64,000 nucleotides of DNA from Bacteroidota bacterium (GCA_947460595.1 CANHGS010000007.1:62001-126000); one strand, 5' to 3'; positions 36,369 through 47,107 are shown, counted from the first letter of the stretch. Notes: generated from the letters alone by a model not told the origin. Numbers and translations: made by a program.

Positions 36369-37277
36369 ATGGTAAACATTACGCATAAGTCAGATACGCT
36401 CAGAAAAGCTACAGCATCAGCCATTGTTCAATTATCAAATCTAGCAACCGTTGAAGCTATCAAGAACAACCAAGTGCCCAAGGGCGATGTGTTTTCTTTT
36501 GCAAAAGTGGCCGCATTTTTTGCTATTAAGAAAACCAGTGACATGATTCCAGATTGTCACCCATTACCTGTAGAGTATTCCGATGTTCGATTTAGGATCA
36601 ATGATTTGCAAATACAGATTGAAGTTGAAGTGCATACCATCTATAAAACAGGCGTAGAAGTAGAAGCCATGCACGGTGCTAGTATTGCTGCATTAACGCT
36701 ATATGATATGCTCAAGCCCTTGGATAAGGGCATTGAAATATTGCAAGTAAAACTCTTAGAAAAAACAGGGGGTAAGTCAGACAAAAAATGGCTACCCACA
36801 AAGGCATTAAGTGCTGCTGTAATTGTTTGTTCTGATTCTGTTTTCAATCAATCAGCTTTGGATAAAGCAGGATTGGCTTTAATTGAAAAATTGAAAATGC
36901 ATCAGCTGGAAACTACTCATTATGAAATTGTGCCAGATGAGTCTGTTGTTATTGAACAGGTCTTCCATAAATTGATTCAGGAAAAGATTAGCCTACTCAT
37001 TTTTGTGGGTGGTACAGGAGTTTCACCTAGAGATATTAGTGTAGAAACCATACGTCCTTTATTAGAAAAAGAATTACCGGGTGTTATGGAAACCGCAAGG
37101 GCCTATGGTCAGGAAAGAATGCCTTTTGCCATGCTATCAAGAAGTATTGCTGGAACCGTTGGAGAAAGCTTGGTGCTTTGTTTGCCAGGATCTACCAAAG
37201 CGACAATAGAATATGCGGATGCTTTGTTCCCACAGGTTTTGCACGTGTTCAACATGCTGGATGCTGCAGGACACTGA
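36369..37277 (+). CDS. moaCB: MoaC-MoaB fusion (cyclic pyranopterin monophosphate synthase + MogA/MoaB domain)
   Basis: 302-residue fusion of two steps. Residues 1-145 are MoaC (MVNITHKSDTLRKATASAIV, SDMIPDCHPLPVEYSDVRF, GVEVEAMHGASIAALTLYDM), which with MoaA makes cyclic pyranopterin monophosphate. Residues about 150-302 are a MoaB/MogA adenylyltransferase domain (AAVIVCSDSVFNQSALDKAG, FVGGTGVSPRDISVETIRPL, CLPGSTKATIEYADALFPQV), which adenylates molybdopterin for MoeA. The fusion is known in Bacteroidota. It is the last gene of the operon. Confidence 0.92.
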   Translation: MVNITHKSDTLRKATASAIVQLSNLATVEAIKNNQVPKGDVFSFAKVAAFFAIKKTSDMIPDCHPLPVEYSDVRFRINDLQIQIEVEVHTIYKTGVEVEAMHGASIAALTLYDMLKPLDKGIEILQVKLLEKTGGKSDKKWLPTKALSAAVIVCSDSVFNQSALDKAGLALIEKLKMHQLETTHYEIVPDESVVIEQVFHKLIQEKISLLIFVGGTGVSPRDISVETIRPLLEKELPGVMETARAYGQERMPFAMLSRSIAGTVGESLVLCLPGSTKATIEYADALFPQVLHVFNMLDAAGH

Positions 37278-37525
37278 GCCTTTTTGTGAAGGGTGTTACA
37301 AGACAATCATTGGTTGAAAAATTTCAGTAGAGTTCTTCAGCAACTCTTCCTAAGTTAACTATCTTGTACCTGTTTGTATCCCTCGCTTATTTATCCCAAT
37401 CCCTCGGTTTGTAACCAACGCTTATTGCTGTTTTGATGTAGGTAATCATTCCATTAATGGTCTGTGCTATTCAGTCAACGCATGCAGTGATTAAAGTTTT
37501 TTAAACTTAAAGTTGGATACGTTAT

Positions 37526-40500
37526 ATGAAACTTGGACCATTAAAAGCAGCTATCATCAGAGCAGGACTATTCCTGCTTGTTGTCATCCTAGCCTTCACT
37601 TTGGGTAGGGCTCAGGTGCCCTTGTCTGAGTCTATAGAATTACATACAGAACCAAATTTTGGAACAGCATCTCTTCCGGTTTATGCTATGGCTCCCTGCG
37701 TTCCTGGAACGGTGAATAGGTTTACAGGTTCTTATCATAGTAATTTATATATCGGCAATGCCAATGGCGTGAATATATTATTGGCTTGGGGGCAGAATAT
37801 GAAAACATATACCACCGGTGCTGGGGGCGATTATACGGCTCCATTCTTTGTGAATACAGGTAGTTATGAAGGTATTCCCTATGAAGTAAGGTCAGCTAGT
37901 ACTGGTGGTGCTACTGGTCCTAGCGTTATGGCTTTGCGAACTTCTACAAAGTTTTATGTTTTTGGAAACACTACTAATATTACTAGTATTACCACAATGA
38001 CAAATTTTGGAGCATCGGCATTGACAAATGCCAATGCCGATGTGACTAATAAATTACCTACAGGTGTGGGTATTGCTGATATAGCACAATTTGCCTTATC
38101 GCCAACGGCAATAGGGCTTGTTACCACAGCTGGTAACGTTTATATGCTAACCCAGGTGCAAACCTTACAAGGTGATAATGCTGCAGCAGGTCCTGCTATC
38201 TGGCACCAAGTAAAATTATCCAATGGTACACCCTTATCAGACGTGGTTAAATTCTCTTTGTCGGCATATGGCGCTTTTGCTCTGACTGCATCTGGTAAGA
38301 TTTATTATTGGGGTAGACCTGCCAACGTAAATGGTACGGTGAATACTGCAACCAGTTATAATTATGCATACGATATGTCTGCCCAGATACCTGCTGGTAC
38401 CAATGTGGTTGAATTGGTAGTTCTGGGTAAAAGCACGGGTGCCAATATGCTGTTTCTTTTGTGTAATAATTTAAAAGTCTATAGTTGTGGATCAAATGAA
38501 AATGGAGTGCTTGGTGTAGGAAATACAAGCACTACATTTAATCAGCCAACTTTTCAGCAAGTCATTGGGCTTAGCAATATTGTGCATATTGATGGTAATA
38601 CAGAAGCCAGTTTGTCTACCATGGGAGCCATGACTAGTTCGGGTAGAATTTATGGCTGGGGCGATGGTGTGGCCGCTATGTTGGGTGTTGAAGCCCAATC
38701 TAGTTTTACTACTACCTATACCAATAGTTTGCCTGTTGATATTTTTGGGGTGGATGGATTTATGGATTTTAGTATTTCTGGTCACTTTACCATTGCCTTT
38801 TTTACTAATCCTACTACTGCGGTTGATCAATATTGTTATGTGGGACACAATACCGGTGGTTCCATTGGTTTGCCATCAATTACTGCATCCGTAATCAGCA
38901 AGTCTGCCATTGCTAGATTGGACGCGCCACCGCCCATTAGTTTTAACTGCTCCAATACACAGCCTACTATTGATATCGCCGAATCGCTCTCGGCATTTAG
39001 TTCCTGTATTGAAGCCACCTCTGCTAGTCAAATGCTGGTGGTATCGGGTTCTAATATGACCAATAATTTAACCATAACCGCCCCCGTTGGTTTTGAAATT
39101 TCAGTATCGGTAGGAACGGGTTATGCTGCAACCGCTACATTAACACATAGTGGGGGAACCATTGCGGCTACCAATATTTATATTAGAATAAGTGCAGGTA
39201 GTACGGGAACCGTTTCAGGAAATCTAGTATTTAGTTCAACTGGTGCTACTACCCAGAATTTGGCCGTTACTGGAACCGTGAATAATTTGCCTGTGATTGC
39301 TACCGTGATGGGTGCCGCTAGAACTGGACCAGGCACTGTTACCATTTCAGGGACTATTACGCCAGTTATGGGAACTACTATTGATTGGTTTGCTACATCA
39401 ACAGGAGGGTCAGCAATTAGTACTGGAACACTTGCGTATACAACAGGCATCCTTAATGCTACTACCACTTTTTTTGCCGAAGCTAGAAATACTAGTACTG
39501 GTTGTGTGTCAACGCTAAGGGTTCCCGTCATTGCAACGGTGAATGGTATTTTTTCTGCAGGTGTTATTGGGGTTCAGCAATCCATTTGTTTGGGTGCAAC
39601 AGCCGCATCACTCAGTTCTATCATGCCTGCATCAGGCGGAACAGGCTCAATTAGTTATCAATGGCAATCTTCTTTAGATAACACCAGTTTTGCCAATATA
39701 ACTGGTGCAACACTGTTGACCTTTGCTCCTGTTGGCTTAACACAGACTATTTATTATAAAAGACTTGCAATTACAGTTGCTGATGGAAGTATTGCTTCTA
39801 ATACCATTACCATTACTGTGAATCCTTTACCAATAGTTAGTTTACCCATTGATAATGCTAGAACTGGTGCTGGCTCTGTTGTATTGAGTGCTACTGCATC
39901 CGCCGGCGCAACATTGGACTGGTATGCAGCAAGCAGTGCTGGATCTATCTTGGCAGGTGGTAATGCAGTTACCAATTATACAACAGCTACTATTTCAATA
40001 ACAACTACCTATTATGTTGAAGCAAGAAATAGCACCACGGGTTGCGTGTCTTTCAGTAGAATTCCAGTAGTAGCTACCATTAATGGTTCTTTTTCACCTG
40101 GATCCATTTCTGCAGATCAAAATCTTTGCATGGGTCTTACAGCTGCTCCACTTAGTTCTGTAACTGACGCCTCAGGTGGAACAGGCGCCATTAGTTATCA
40201 GTGGCAGGTTTCTACTACTTCAAATACAACAGGATTCACTGATATCCCATCTGCCAATGCAAGTAATTATTCTGCTGGTACGCTTTCACAAACAAGCTAT
40301 TTTAGAAGAGTAGCAAGTACTTTGTTGGATGGCAATATTTATAGTAATGTGGTAAGTATTGTGATGAATCCATTACCCATAGCCGCAACTGCCATTAACG
40401 GATCAAGAACTGGCGCTGGAATTGTGAATATTGGTGCCGTAGTAGCTGCTGGCGAAACTATAGATTGGTATGCATTGTCATCAGGAGGGTCTATTCTTTC

Positions 40501-43500
40501 AGGTGGTACAGGAACCACTAGTTTTAATACGCCTAGCATTGCCAGTTCAACTAATTATTTTGCGCTAGCAAGAAAAATCAATACTGGATGTGCAGCCCCA
40601 ACAAGAACCCAGGTTGAAGCTAGCATAGTCATCCCAACCCCTGTCATAAATGTTTTGGGTACACTCAATGCATTTAATGCCTGTATTGGTTCAGCTTCTA
40701 CCGAACAAAGCTTTAGTGTTATGGCTTCTAATTTAGTTGCAAATCTCCTGATCAGTGCACCAACAGGTTATGAATTGAGTACCACAACTGCCACTGGTTT
40801 TACTAATAGTATTTCCATTAGCCCAGTTGCAGGAACAATCACTAGCACAACTATTTTTGTTCGTCTTGCCACTACTGCTATTAATGCTGCTGCTGGAAAT
40901 ATTCAATTAACTAGTACCAATGCTTCCTTGGTTAATATCGCCACAGGCATAGCTATAGTTAGTGCTTTATCAAATGCAGGAACTATTAGTGGTGCTAATA
41001 CGGTTTGTGCAGGGGTAAATAGTTCTACACTTTCCTTAAGTGGCAACCTGGGTACTATTCTTAAATGGCAATCAGCTACTGATACAGGATTTAGTGTTGT
41101 TGCAGACATTGCTAATACAAGTAATACACAATTGGCGTCCAATCTTTTGACCAATACCTACTATAGGGCAATAGTACAGAATGGATTTTGTACTATTTCA
41201 ATTTCTGCACCAGTAATGGTGCGTGTGAATCCCATTCCTGTTTTCATACCTGGTATTATTGCTAGTATTAGTACCATTGCTACCAGCTTTAGTATTCCAT
41301 TTACTGCTACTAATGCCAACCAATACAGCATCACTGCAGGTGCAAGGTCCTTGCCTGGTTTTAATGCATTTTCCAATCAGTCAATTTCAGGAACTAATCT
41401 AAGTATTCCTGTTCCAGTCAGTTTGCCAGGACAATATGATTTTAATATATTAGTTCGTAATGCTGTTACAGGTTGTGTATCGGTAGTAATTCCGATTGTA
41501 TTAAGTATAGTCAAACAGAATGCTAGCATTAGCTTGGCCAATATTAGTAAGATCTTTGGTAATCCTGATTTTACCATCGCTGCAAGCAGTAATAGTACAG
41601 GGGCCATTAGTTATAGCATTGACAATCCTAGCATTGCAATTATTAGTGGAAGCACAGTACACTTACTTGCTTCAGGTTCTGCTACTATCACTGCTACACA
41701 AGTTGCAGACGGTAACTATCATGCTGCAAGCACTTCAGCTTTGTTAATGGTATCTGATTTGATTCCAAGTGATCTGAGTTATCCAAGCCCCAATTTCTTT
41801 ACCATTGATGCTACCATTAGTCCCTTATTTCCAACCGTGGTAGGTTCACCTACAGCCTATACCATTAGTCCTGCGTTGCCAGCTGGTCTTACTATTCATC
41901 CAACCACTGGAATTATTAGTGGTAAACCTGCTGTGTATAGTGCTACTAAAAATTATACTGTAACTGCTTCTATTGCTTCGGGATCAACTACTGCCATTGT
42001 TAGTATTACTGTGAATAAAATCAGTAACACACTGGCTCTTACCAACATTACCAAAAGCTATGGTGATCCTAGTTTTACCCTTGCGGCTACCACCAATAGT
42101 ACTGCTGCCATTAGTTATAGTATTGTCAATGCTTCAGTTGCAACAATTGCAGCAAATAATATAACAATTGTAGGAGCGGGTACCAGTAAGATCACAGCAA
42201 CTCAACTAGAAGATGATAAACACGTTGCTGGGTCAATTACTGCAACACTTATAGTTAATAAAATCCCATCTAGTTTAAGTCTTTCGGATATTACAAAAAA
42301 TTATGGGGATCCTGCTTTTGCCTTAAATGCTTCTAGTAATAGTACTGGTGCTATTAGTTATAGTATAGACAATTCTGCAGTAGCAACAAACACAGGTAAT
42401 ACGGTGACTATTCAAGGTGCTGGTTCTGCCATCATAACCATAACTCAAGTAGCAGATGCCAATCATTCTGCAGCTAGTGTAACTGCTGTTTTGAATGTGA
42501 ACAAAATAGCCCCTGTTTTATCGCTTGCCAATATTGTAAAAACTTATGGAGATCCCAGTTTTGTATTAAATGCTACTAGTACTGGCATTGGAGCCATAAG
42601 TTATAGTCTTGATAATCCTGCTATTGCTAGCATATCTGGTAATCAAGTAACAATTATTGGAGCTGGAACTGCAACCATAACTGTTTCTCAAGCAGCAAGT
42701 GCCAATCATTTGGCTGCTATTATCTCTGCTACTTTATTAGTCAATAAAAAAGCTACCACAATAATTTTAGCTGATATAATAAAAACTTTTGGAGATCCTG
42801 ATTTTACTATGAATGCTGTTTCTGATAGGGCTGGGATTATCGGCTATAGTATTTCCAACAATAGCCTTGCTAGCCTTAATGTAAATGCTGTTCATATATT
42901 AGCTGCTGGAACAACCACTATTACAGCCACTCAATTAGAAGACGCAAACTATTTGGCTGGAACGGTAAGTTCCAATCTTGTCATCAATAAAGCAGCCACT
43001 GTTTTAAGTCTTGCTGATATTGTTAAAACTTATGGAGATCCTTCATTTAGCGTTAGTGCTAGCAGTAATAGCAATGGTTTGATTACATATAGTATTGCTG
43101 ATCCTAGTAAAGCTACTGTTAGTGGAAATCAGATTAGTATTGTGGCAGCAGGCGTTACCAATATTTTGGTAAATCAGGCAGCTGATAACAACTATTTACC
43201 TGCTTCTATTTCTGTGAAGTTGACCATCAATAAAATGGCTGCTACACTTAGTCTGGGAGATATAGTTAAAAATTATGGAGATCCTGCTTTTAGTGTGAAT
43301 GCATTGACTAATAGTACTGGTGCTATTTCCTATACTATTGCCAATACAGCTATTGCATCCGTTCAAGGAAATACCATCAATATTGTTTCCGCAGGTATTA
43401 CTACCATCATTGCAAATTTGTTGGCAGATGCCAATCACAATGCTCTGTCTATTACTGCTAATCTAACTGTCAACAAGGTTAAGCCCAACTTATTATTGAA

Positions 43501-46105
43501 TGATATTAGTAAGTCTTTTGGAGATCTTGATTTTTTTGTCAATGCCATTAGTAATGCCCCTGGAGCATTTAGCTATATCATTTCTAATCCTACTGTTGCA
43601 ACAATTACTGGAAATGCCATTCAATTGCATGCAGCTGGAGTTACTAGCATTACGGTGCAACAAGCGGCTAGCCTGAATTATTTGGCAGCAACTGATACCG
43701 CTAATTTATATGTCAACAAAATTAGCCCAACCATACAGTTGGCTGATATCAATAAAAAATTGAATGATCCTGATTTTGTTCTAAACGCAATTAGTAATAG
43801 CACTGGAAATATTACCTATAGTATTGATAGTATATCTATTGCAAATGTTAGTGGAAATCAGGTAACCATAAAAGCGGTTGGTATTGCAATAATTACTGCA
43901 AGTCAAGAACCGGATGGCAATTATTTAAGCGGCAATGCTACTGCTACCTTAACAGTAGGAGATGTTGCCCCATCAGGCTTGAGTTATCCTGGTCCGAATG
44001 TCTATCCAGTATTGACTGCAATAGCTGCATTAACACCAACGGTGAGTGGAACGGTTACGGGTTATAGCATTAGCCCTGCACTGCCAACAGGGTTGAGTTT
44101 CAACGCAAGTACGGGTGTCATTAGTGGCACCCCCACTCAAGCCACTGCAGCTATTTTGTATACGGTTATGGCAAGTAATACCGCAGGCAGCATTAGTGTA
44201 ACGGTGAGTATTGAGGTGAATAAATTGAAGCCTACTATTAGCATGAATAATATCATAAAAACTTATGGTGATCCCGATTTTATTATTACTGCTATTAGTA
44301 ATAGTCTTGGTAAAATCAACTATACTATCAATATTGCTAGTATTGCTACTGTTATTGGAAATATGATTACCCTTAAATCAGGGGGTATTGCTACCATTAC
44401 TGCATCACAAGAAGCAACTGAACTGTATGAAGCGGATAGTGTAAAAGCACAGTTATTGGTTAATACGCTTCCTAAAAATGGATTTGAATATCCTCAAATA
44501 AATATTCTTACCATCAATAAAACCATTCAACCCATTAAACCTATGGTACAAGGTGTGTTGGCTGGATTTAGTATTAGCCCCGCATTACCTTCTGGTTTAT
44601 CAATTGATCAAAATACAGGATATATTATTGGAACGCCTACTGTTTTGTCAAAGCTTACTGAATATACCGTAATTGCATCTGATGGAATGCTGAGTTTGGA
44701 GGCAAAATTGAATATTCAAGTAAATGATTTACCGCCGGTATTTGTGTATCAGCCAGACGGTGATATTGCCAATCCTAGGTTGCCCGTAAAAAATGCTATT
44801 CCATTATCCACTGGTGGTAAAGTGGTTAATTATAGCATTAGCCCTACATTACCTATTGGAATCAAGCTAGACAATCAAACAGGGATGATTTCTGGTAAAA
44901 TAGCAGCTGTGAAAAATGGTTTGCAGGAATACCTAGTAACAGGTGCTAATTCTGGTGGTTTGGTTACCGCTAAATATACCTTGGTATTTAATTCGGCACC
45001 TTCTGATATTGTTTTGACTAACCAAGAAATTCTAGAGAATTTACCTATTGGAACACAGGTTGGTTTATTAAATACTGCCGACATTGATGAGGGCGATACT
45101 CATAGCTATCAACTAGTTGCTGGAATTGGGTCAAATGATAATGTCAATTTTGAAATTAGAAACAATGTATTGGTCAGTAAGAGCAGTTTCAATTTTGAGC
45201 AAAAAAATGATTATCAAGTAAGGATTAAAGTTACAGATGAAGGAGGTTTGGTATTTGAGAAGTCATTCCATATTTTAATCATTGATGTCAATGAAGTGCC
45301 AACCCTTGCTGCTATGGGTGATATTCGGGTATACAATCTTACAACGGAACAGGTCATTGGTCTTTCCAATATGAGTGCAGGAAATGATTTGAATCAAAGG
45401 CTTGAAGTGCAATTGTCTAGTAATAAAACCAATTTGTTCGAATCAATAAAAGTAGTAGGAAATCAAATATTATTCACCCTAAAACCGGATGTTTTTGGAA
45501 ATGATGTTCTGATGAAAGTACTAGTTAAAGATAATGGTGGGATTTCAAATGGAGGGGTAGATACGGTTGTTAGAACTTTTATTTTAGGGATTGATCCACT
45601 TCCAAAAGTTACTGCATTCCCAGACCAAGTTAGCCTTGGGAAAACTATTCAATTGCAAGTTGAAGCTACTCATGCCATTGAATACAGATGGAAAAATACA
45701 ACTGCAATAGTAGGGAGTGCTGTTGTCAAAAATCCAGTGGTAAGACCTATTCAAGATGATCAGTTTGAGGTGACAGTTAAAAACAAATGGGGTTATACGG
45801 CAGATGGTAGCGTTAGGGTGCGTGTAATAATGGATTATCTTTTGGAATCCAATAATATTCTTACGCCAAATGGCGACGGGCATAATGATCAATGGACGAT
45901 AGCTAATATAGACATGTATCCAGACAGTGAAGTTGCCGTCTATAATAAGGTTGGTAAGTTGGTTTACAAGCAAAAAGGATATAGAAATCAATGGGATGGC
46001 AAGCTCAATGGAGTTCCATTAAAGGACGATGCCTATTTCTATATTATTCAGTTTAACAAACCCAATGTGAAGCCAATCAAAGGTTATCTAACCATAGTTC
46101 ATTGA
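37526..46105 (+). CDS. Giant repeat surface protein with type B T9SS sorting domain
   Basis: 2,859-residue exported protein with signal sequence near residues 12-29. Residues about 40-470 contain RCC1-like propeller repeats (KIYYWGRPANVNG, SGRIYGWGDGVAAMLG). Next come Ig-like units in three related copies (ARTGPGTVTISG..., ARTGAGSVVLS..., SRTGAGIVNIG...). From about residue 1330 there are ten copies of an 80-residue MBG-like repeat (consensus SLxDIxKxYGDPxF), interspersed with putative Ig domains (SYPGPN...SPALPTGLS), then a cadherin-like domain. The C-terminus (ILTPNGDGHNDQWTIANIDM, YFYIIQFN) is the CHU_C/gliding-motility-type sorting domain, so it should leave the cell by type IX secretion and stay on the surface. 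A PorP/SprF-like gene follows 13 bases later. Likely an adhesin. Confidence 0.88.
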   Translation: MKLGPLKAAIIRAGLFLLVVILAFTLGRAQVPLSESIELHTEPNFGTASLPVYAMAPCVPGTVNRFTGSYHSNLYIGNANGVNILLAWGQNMKTYTTGAGGDYTAPFFVNTGSYEGIPYEVRSASTGGATGPSVMALRTSTKFYVFGNTTNITSITTMTNFGASALTNANADVTNKLPTGVGIADIAQFALSPTAIGLVTTAGNVYMLTQVQTLQGDNAAAGPAIWHQVKLSNGTPLSDVVKFSLSAYGAFALTASGKIYYWGRPANVNGTVNTATSYNYAYDMSAQIPAGTNVVELVVLGKSTGANMLFLLCNNLKVYSCGSNENGVLGVGNTSTTFNQPTFQQVIGLSNIVHIDGNTEASLSTMGAMTSSGRIYGWGDGVAAMLGVEAQSSFTTTYTNSLPVDIFGVDGFMDFSISGHFTIAFFTNPTTAVDQYCYVGHNTGGSIGLPSITASVISKSAIARLDAPPPISFNCSNTQPTIDIAESLSAFSSCIEATSASQMLVVSGSNMTNNLTITAPVGFEISVSVGTGYAATATLTHSGGTIAATNIYIRISAGSTGTVSGNLVFSSTGATTQNLAVTGTVNNLPVIATVMGAARTGPGTVTISGTITPVMGTTIDWFATSTGGSAISTGTLAYTTGILNATTTFFAEARNTSTGCVSTLRVPVIATVNGIFSAGVIGVQQSICLGATAASLSSIMPASGGTGSISYQWQSSLDNTSFANITGATLLTFAPVGLTQTIYYKRLAITVADGSIASNTITITVNPLPIVSLPIDNARTGAGSVVLSATASAGATLDWYAASSAGSILAGGNAVTNYTTATISITTTYYVEARNSTTGCVSFSRIPVVATINGSFSPGSISADQNLCMGLTAAPLSSVTDASGGTGAISYQWQVSTTSNTTGFTDIPSANASNYSAGTLSQTSYFRRVASTLLDGNIYSNVVSIVMNPLPIAATAINGSRTGAGIVNIGAVVAAGETIDWYALSSGGSILSGGTGTTSFNTPSIASSTNYFALARKINTGCAAPTRTQVEASIVIPTPVINVLGTLNAFNACIGSASTEQSFSVMASNLVANLLISAPTGYELSTTTATGFTNSISISPVAGTITSTTIFVRLATTAINAAAGNIQLTSTNASLVNIATGIAIVSALSNAGTISGANTVCAGVNSSTLSLSGNLGTILKWQSATDTGFSVVADIANTSNTQLASNLLTNTYYRAIVQNGFCTISISAPVMVRVNPIPVFIPGIIASISTIATSFSIPFTATNANQYSITAGARSLPGFNAFSNQSISGTNLSIPVPVSLPGQYDFNILVRNAVTGCVSVVIPIVLSIVKQNASISLANISKIFGNPDFTIAASSNSTGAISYSIDNPSIAIISGSTVHLLASGSATITATQVADGNYHAASTSALLMVSDLIPSDLSYPSPNFFTIDATISPLFPTVVGSPTAYTISPALPAGLTIHPTTGIISGKPAVYSATKNYTVTASIASGSTTAIVSITVNKISNTLALTNITKSYGDPSFTLAATTNSTAAISYSIVNASVATIAANNITIVGAGTSKITATQLEDDKHVAGSITATLIVNKIPSSLSLSDITKNYGDPAFALNASSNSTGAISYSIDNSAVATNTGNTVTIQGAGSAIITITQVADANHSAASVTAVLNVNKIAPVLSLANIVKTYGDPSFVLNATSTGIGAISYSLDNPAIASISGNQVTIIGAGTATITVSQAASANHLAAIISATLLVNKKATTIILADIIKTFGDPDFTMNAVSDRAGIIGYSISNNSLASLNVNAVHILAAGTTTITATQLEDANYLAGTVSSNLVINKAATVLSLADIVKTYGDPSFSVSASSNSNGLITYSIADPSKATVSGNQISIVAAGVTNILVNQAADNNYLPASISVKLTINKMAATLSLGDIVKNYGDPAFSVNALTNSTGAISYTIANTAIASVQGNTINIVSAGITTIIANLLADANHNALSITANLTVNKVKPNLLLNDISKSFGDLDFFVNAISNAPGAFSYIISNPTVATITGNAIQLHAAGVTSITVQQAASLNYLAATDTANLYVNKISPTIQLADINKKLNDPDFVLNAISNSTGNITYSIDSISIANVSGNQVTIKAVGIAIITASQEPDGNYLSGNATATLTVGDVAPSGLSYPGPNVYPVLTAIAALTPTVSGTVTGYSISPALPTGLSFNASTGVISGTPTQATAAILYTVMASNTAGSISVTVSIEVNKLKPTISMNNIIKTYGDPDFIITAISNSLGKINYTINIASIATVIGNMITLKSGGIATITASQEATELYEADSVKAQLLVNTLPKNGFEYPQINILTINKTIQPIKPMVQGVLAGFSISPALPSGLSIDQNTGYIIGTPTVLSKLTEYTVIASDGMLSLEAKLNIQVNDLPPVFVYQPDGDIANPRLPVKNAIPLSTGGKVVNYSISPTLPIGIKLDNQTGMISGKIAAVKNGLQEYLVTGANSGGLVTAKYTLVFNSAPSDIVLTNQEILENLPIGTQVGLLNTADIDEGDTHSYQLVAGIGSNDNVNFEIRNNVLVSKSSFNFEQKNDYQVRIKVTDEGGLVFEKSFHILIIDVNEVPTLAAMGDIRVYNLTTEQVIGLSNMSAGNDLNQRLEVQLSSNKTNLFESIKVVGNQILFTLKPDVFGNDVLMKVLVKDNGGISNGGVDTVVRTFILGIDPLPKVTAFPDQVSLGKTIQLQVEATHAIEYRWKNTTAIVGSAVVKNPVVRPIQDDQFEVTVKNKWGYTADGSVRVRVIMDYLLESNNILTPNGDGHNDQWTIANIDMYPDSEVAVYNKVGKLVYKQKGYRNQWDGKLNGVPLKDDAYFYIIQFNKPNVKPIKGYLTIVH
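41519..44467 (+). repeat. Ten MBG-like 80-residue coding repeats
   Basis: In-frame repeats of about 240 bases within the giant surface protein gene. Each unit encodes the pattern SLxDIxKxYGDPxF, then SNSTGAISYSI, then a GxxTITxxQxADxNYxA segment and an xVNK linker. Copies 1, 9 and 10 are followed by putative Ig domains; copies 2-9 are head to tail. DNA identity between some copies is high in the SNSTGAISYSI segment, which could allow unequal recombination and misassembly. Confidence 0.85.
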
Positions 46106-46118
46106 TTAACTGATTATA

Positions 46119-47021
46119 ATGAGTAACCTTTTTAAAATAGTAGTCTTAATAATTGGAATAATCTTGTTGCATGCAAATGCTATGTCTCAACAACTCAATC
46201 CTTCCGAAACTCAATTTTTTATCAACCCCTATTTATCAAATCCAGCATTGGCCGGAATGGAGCATCAGGAGTTGGTGTTGAATACAGCATTTAGAAGTCA
46301 ATGGGACAAAGTTCTTGCATCTCCCAAAACCATTGCCTTTACTGCGGATTATCGCTCACCAAATAATGTTGGCCTTGGGTTGAATTTCAATAGTCAAAAA
46401 GCGGGGTTGTTAACTCAAACTAATTTTTTATTGAGCTATGCCTATCATATTCCATTATCTGAACAGGAGGATGATTACTTACATATGGGCTTTTCTACTG
46501 GGTTTAGTAATGATGTCTTAGATTATAGTAGTTTGATTGGAGACGCCTCGGATCCAGTTGCGATTGGATATAATGGGAGGGTAGTTAACTGGACTGTTGA
46601 TGCTGGATTGGCTTATTCAAAGAATGGCTTTTTTGTACAATTGGCCGCGCCAAACCTAAATAGAACCATGAACAAGAAAAACGATTTTATGGCTGATTAC
46701 CCAATTTTTTATGCAGCTATCAATTATGAAATGCAGGTAAGTGATCAAATCATGCTGAATCCCAAATTGGTATACCGTGGCATTCAGAATTATAATAATA
46801 TTATTGATATAGGAGTTCAGGTGCAATTCAAAGAACCTTTTAGTATTTCTGCTTTATACCATAGTAACCAATCTTATAGTTTAGGAGTATCTTATGCGCA
46901 TCTAAATCAATGGCAGTTGGTTTGCCTGTACAATACACCCACCAAATCTTTAAAAGAGTTTTCTAATGGGATTTTTGAAATGGGTTTAAGGTTTCGTTTT
47001 GCCAATCTAGGAGTAAACTAA
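46119..47021 (+). CDS. PorP/SprF family type IX secretion membrane protein
   Basis: 300-residue outer-membrane protein of the PorP/SprF family, with signal peptide and the family start QQLNPSETQFFINPYLSNPA followed by LAGMEH. Repeated amphipathic strands (VGLGLNFNSQKAGLLTQTNF, LHMGFSTGFSNDVLDYSS) and a C-terminal strand ending MGLRFRFANLG fit a beta-barrel. SprF-like proteins are needed for export or attachment of partners with type B C-terminal domains, such as SprB in Flavobacterium. The giant protein 13 bases upstream has that domain, so the pair probably works together. Confidence 0.9.
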   Translation: MSNLFKIVVLIIGIILLHANAMSQQLNPSETQFFINPYLSNPALAGMEHQELVLNTAFRSQWDKVLASPKTIAFTADYRSPNNVGLGLNFNSQKAGLLTQTNFLLSYAYHIPLSEQEDDYLHMGFSTGFSNDVLDYSSLIGDASDPVAIGYNGRVVNWTVDAGLAYSKNGFFVQLAAPNLNRTMNKKNDFMADYPIFYAAINYEMQVSDQIMLNPKLVYRGIQNYNNIIDIGVQVQFKEPFSISALYHSNQSYSLGVSYAHLNQWQLVCLYNTPTKSLKEFSNGIFEMGLRFRFANLGVN

Positions 47022-47107
47022 TAGTATCAAATTACAGCTACATCGTTTTCGTTCAATTTTAATTGATTTTCAATCAGTTTATCAGATATTGAATCAAATT
47101 ATCCAAA

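Noticed and set aside
41519-44467. Regular repeats considered as a CRISPR array or non-coding satellite
   Set aside because: The repeats are 240 bases, in frame, and encode one continuous protein domain family; spacers of constant length between short identical repeats are absent.
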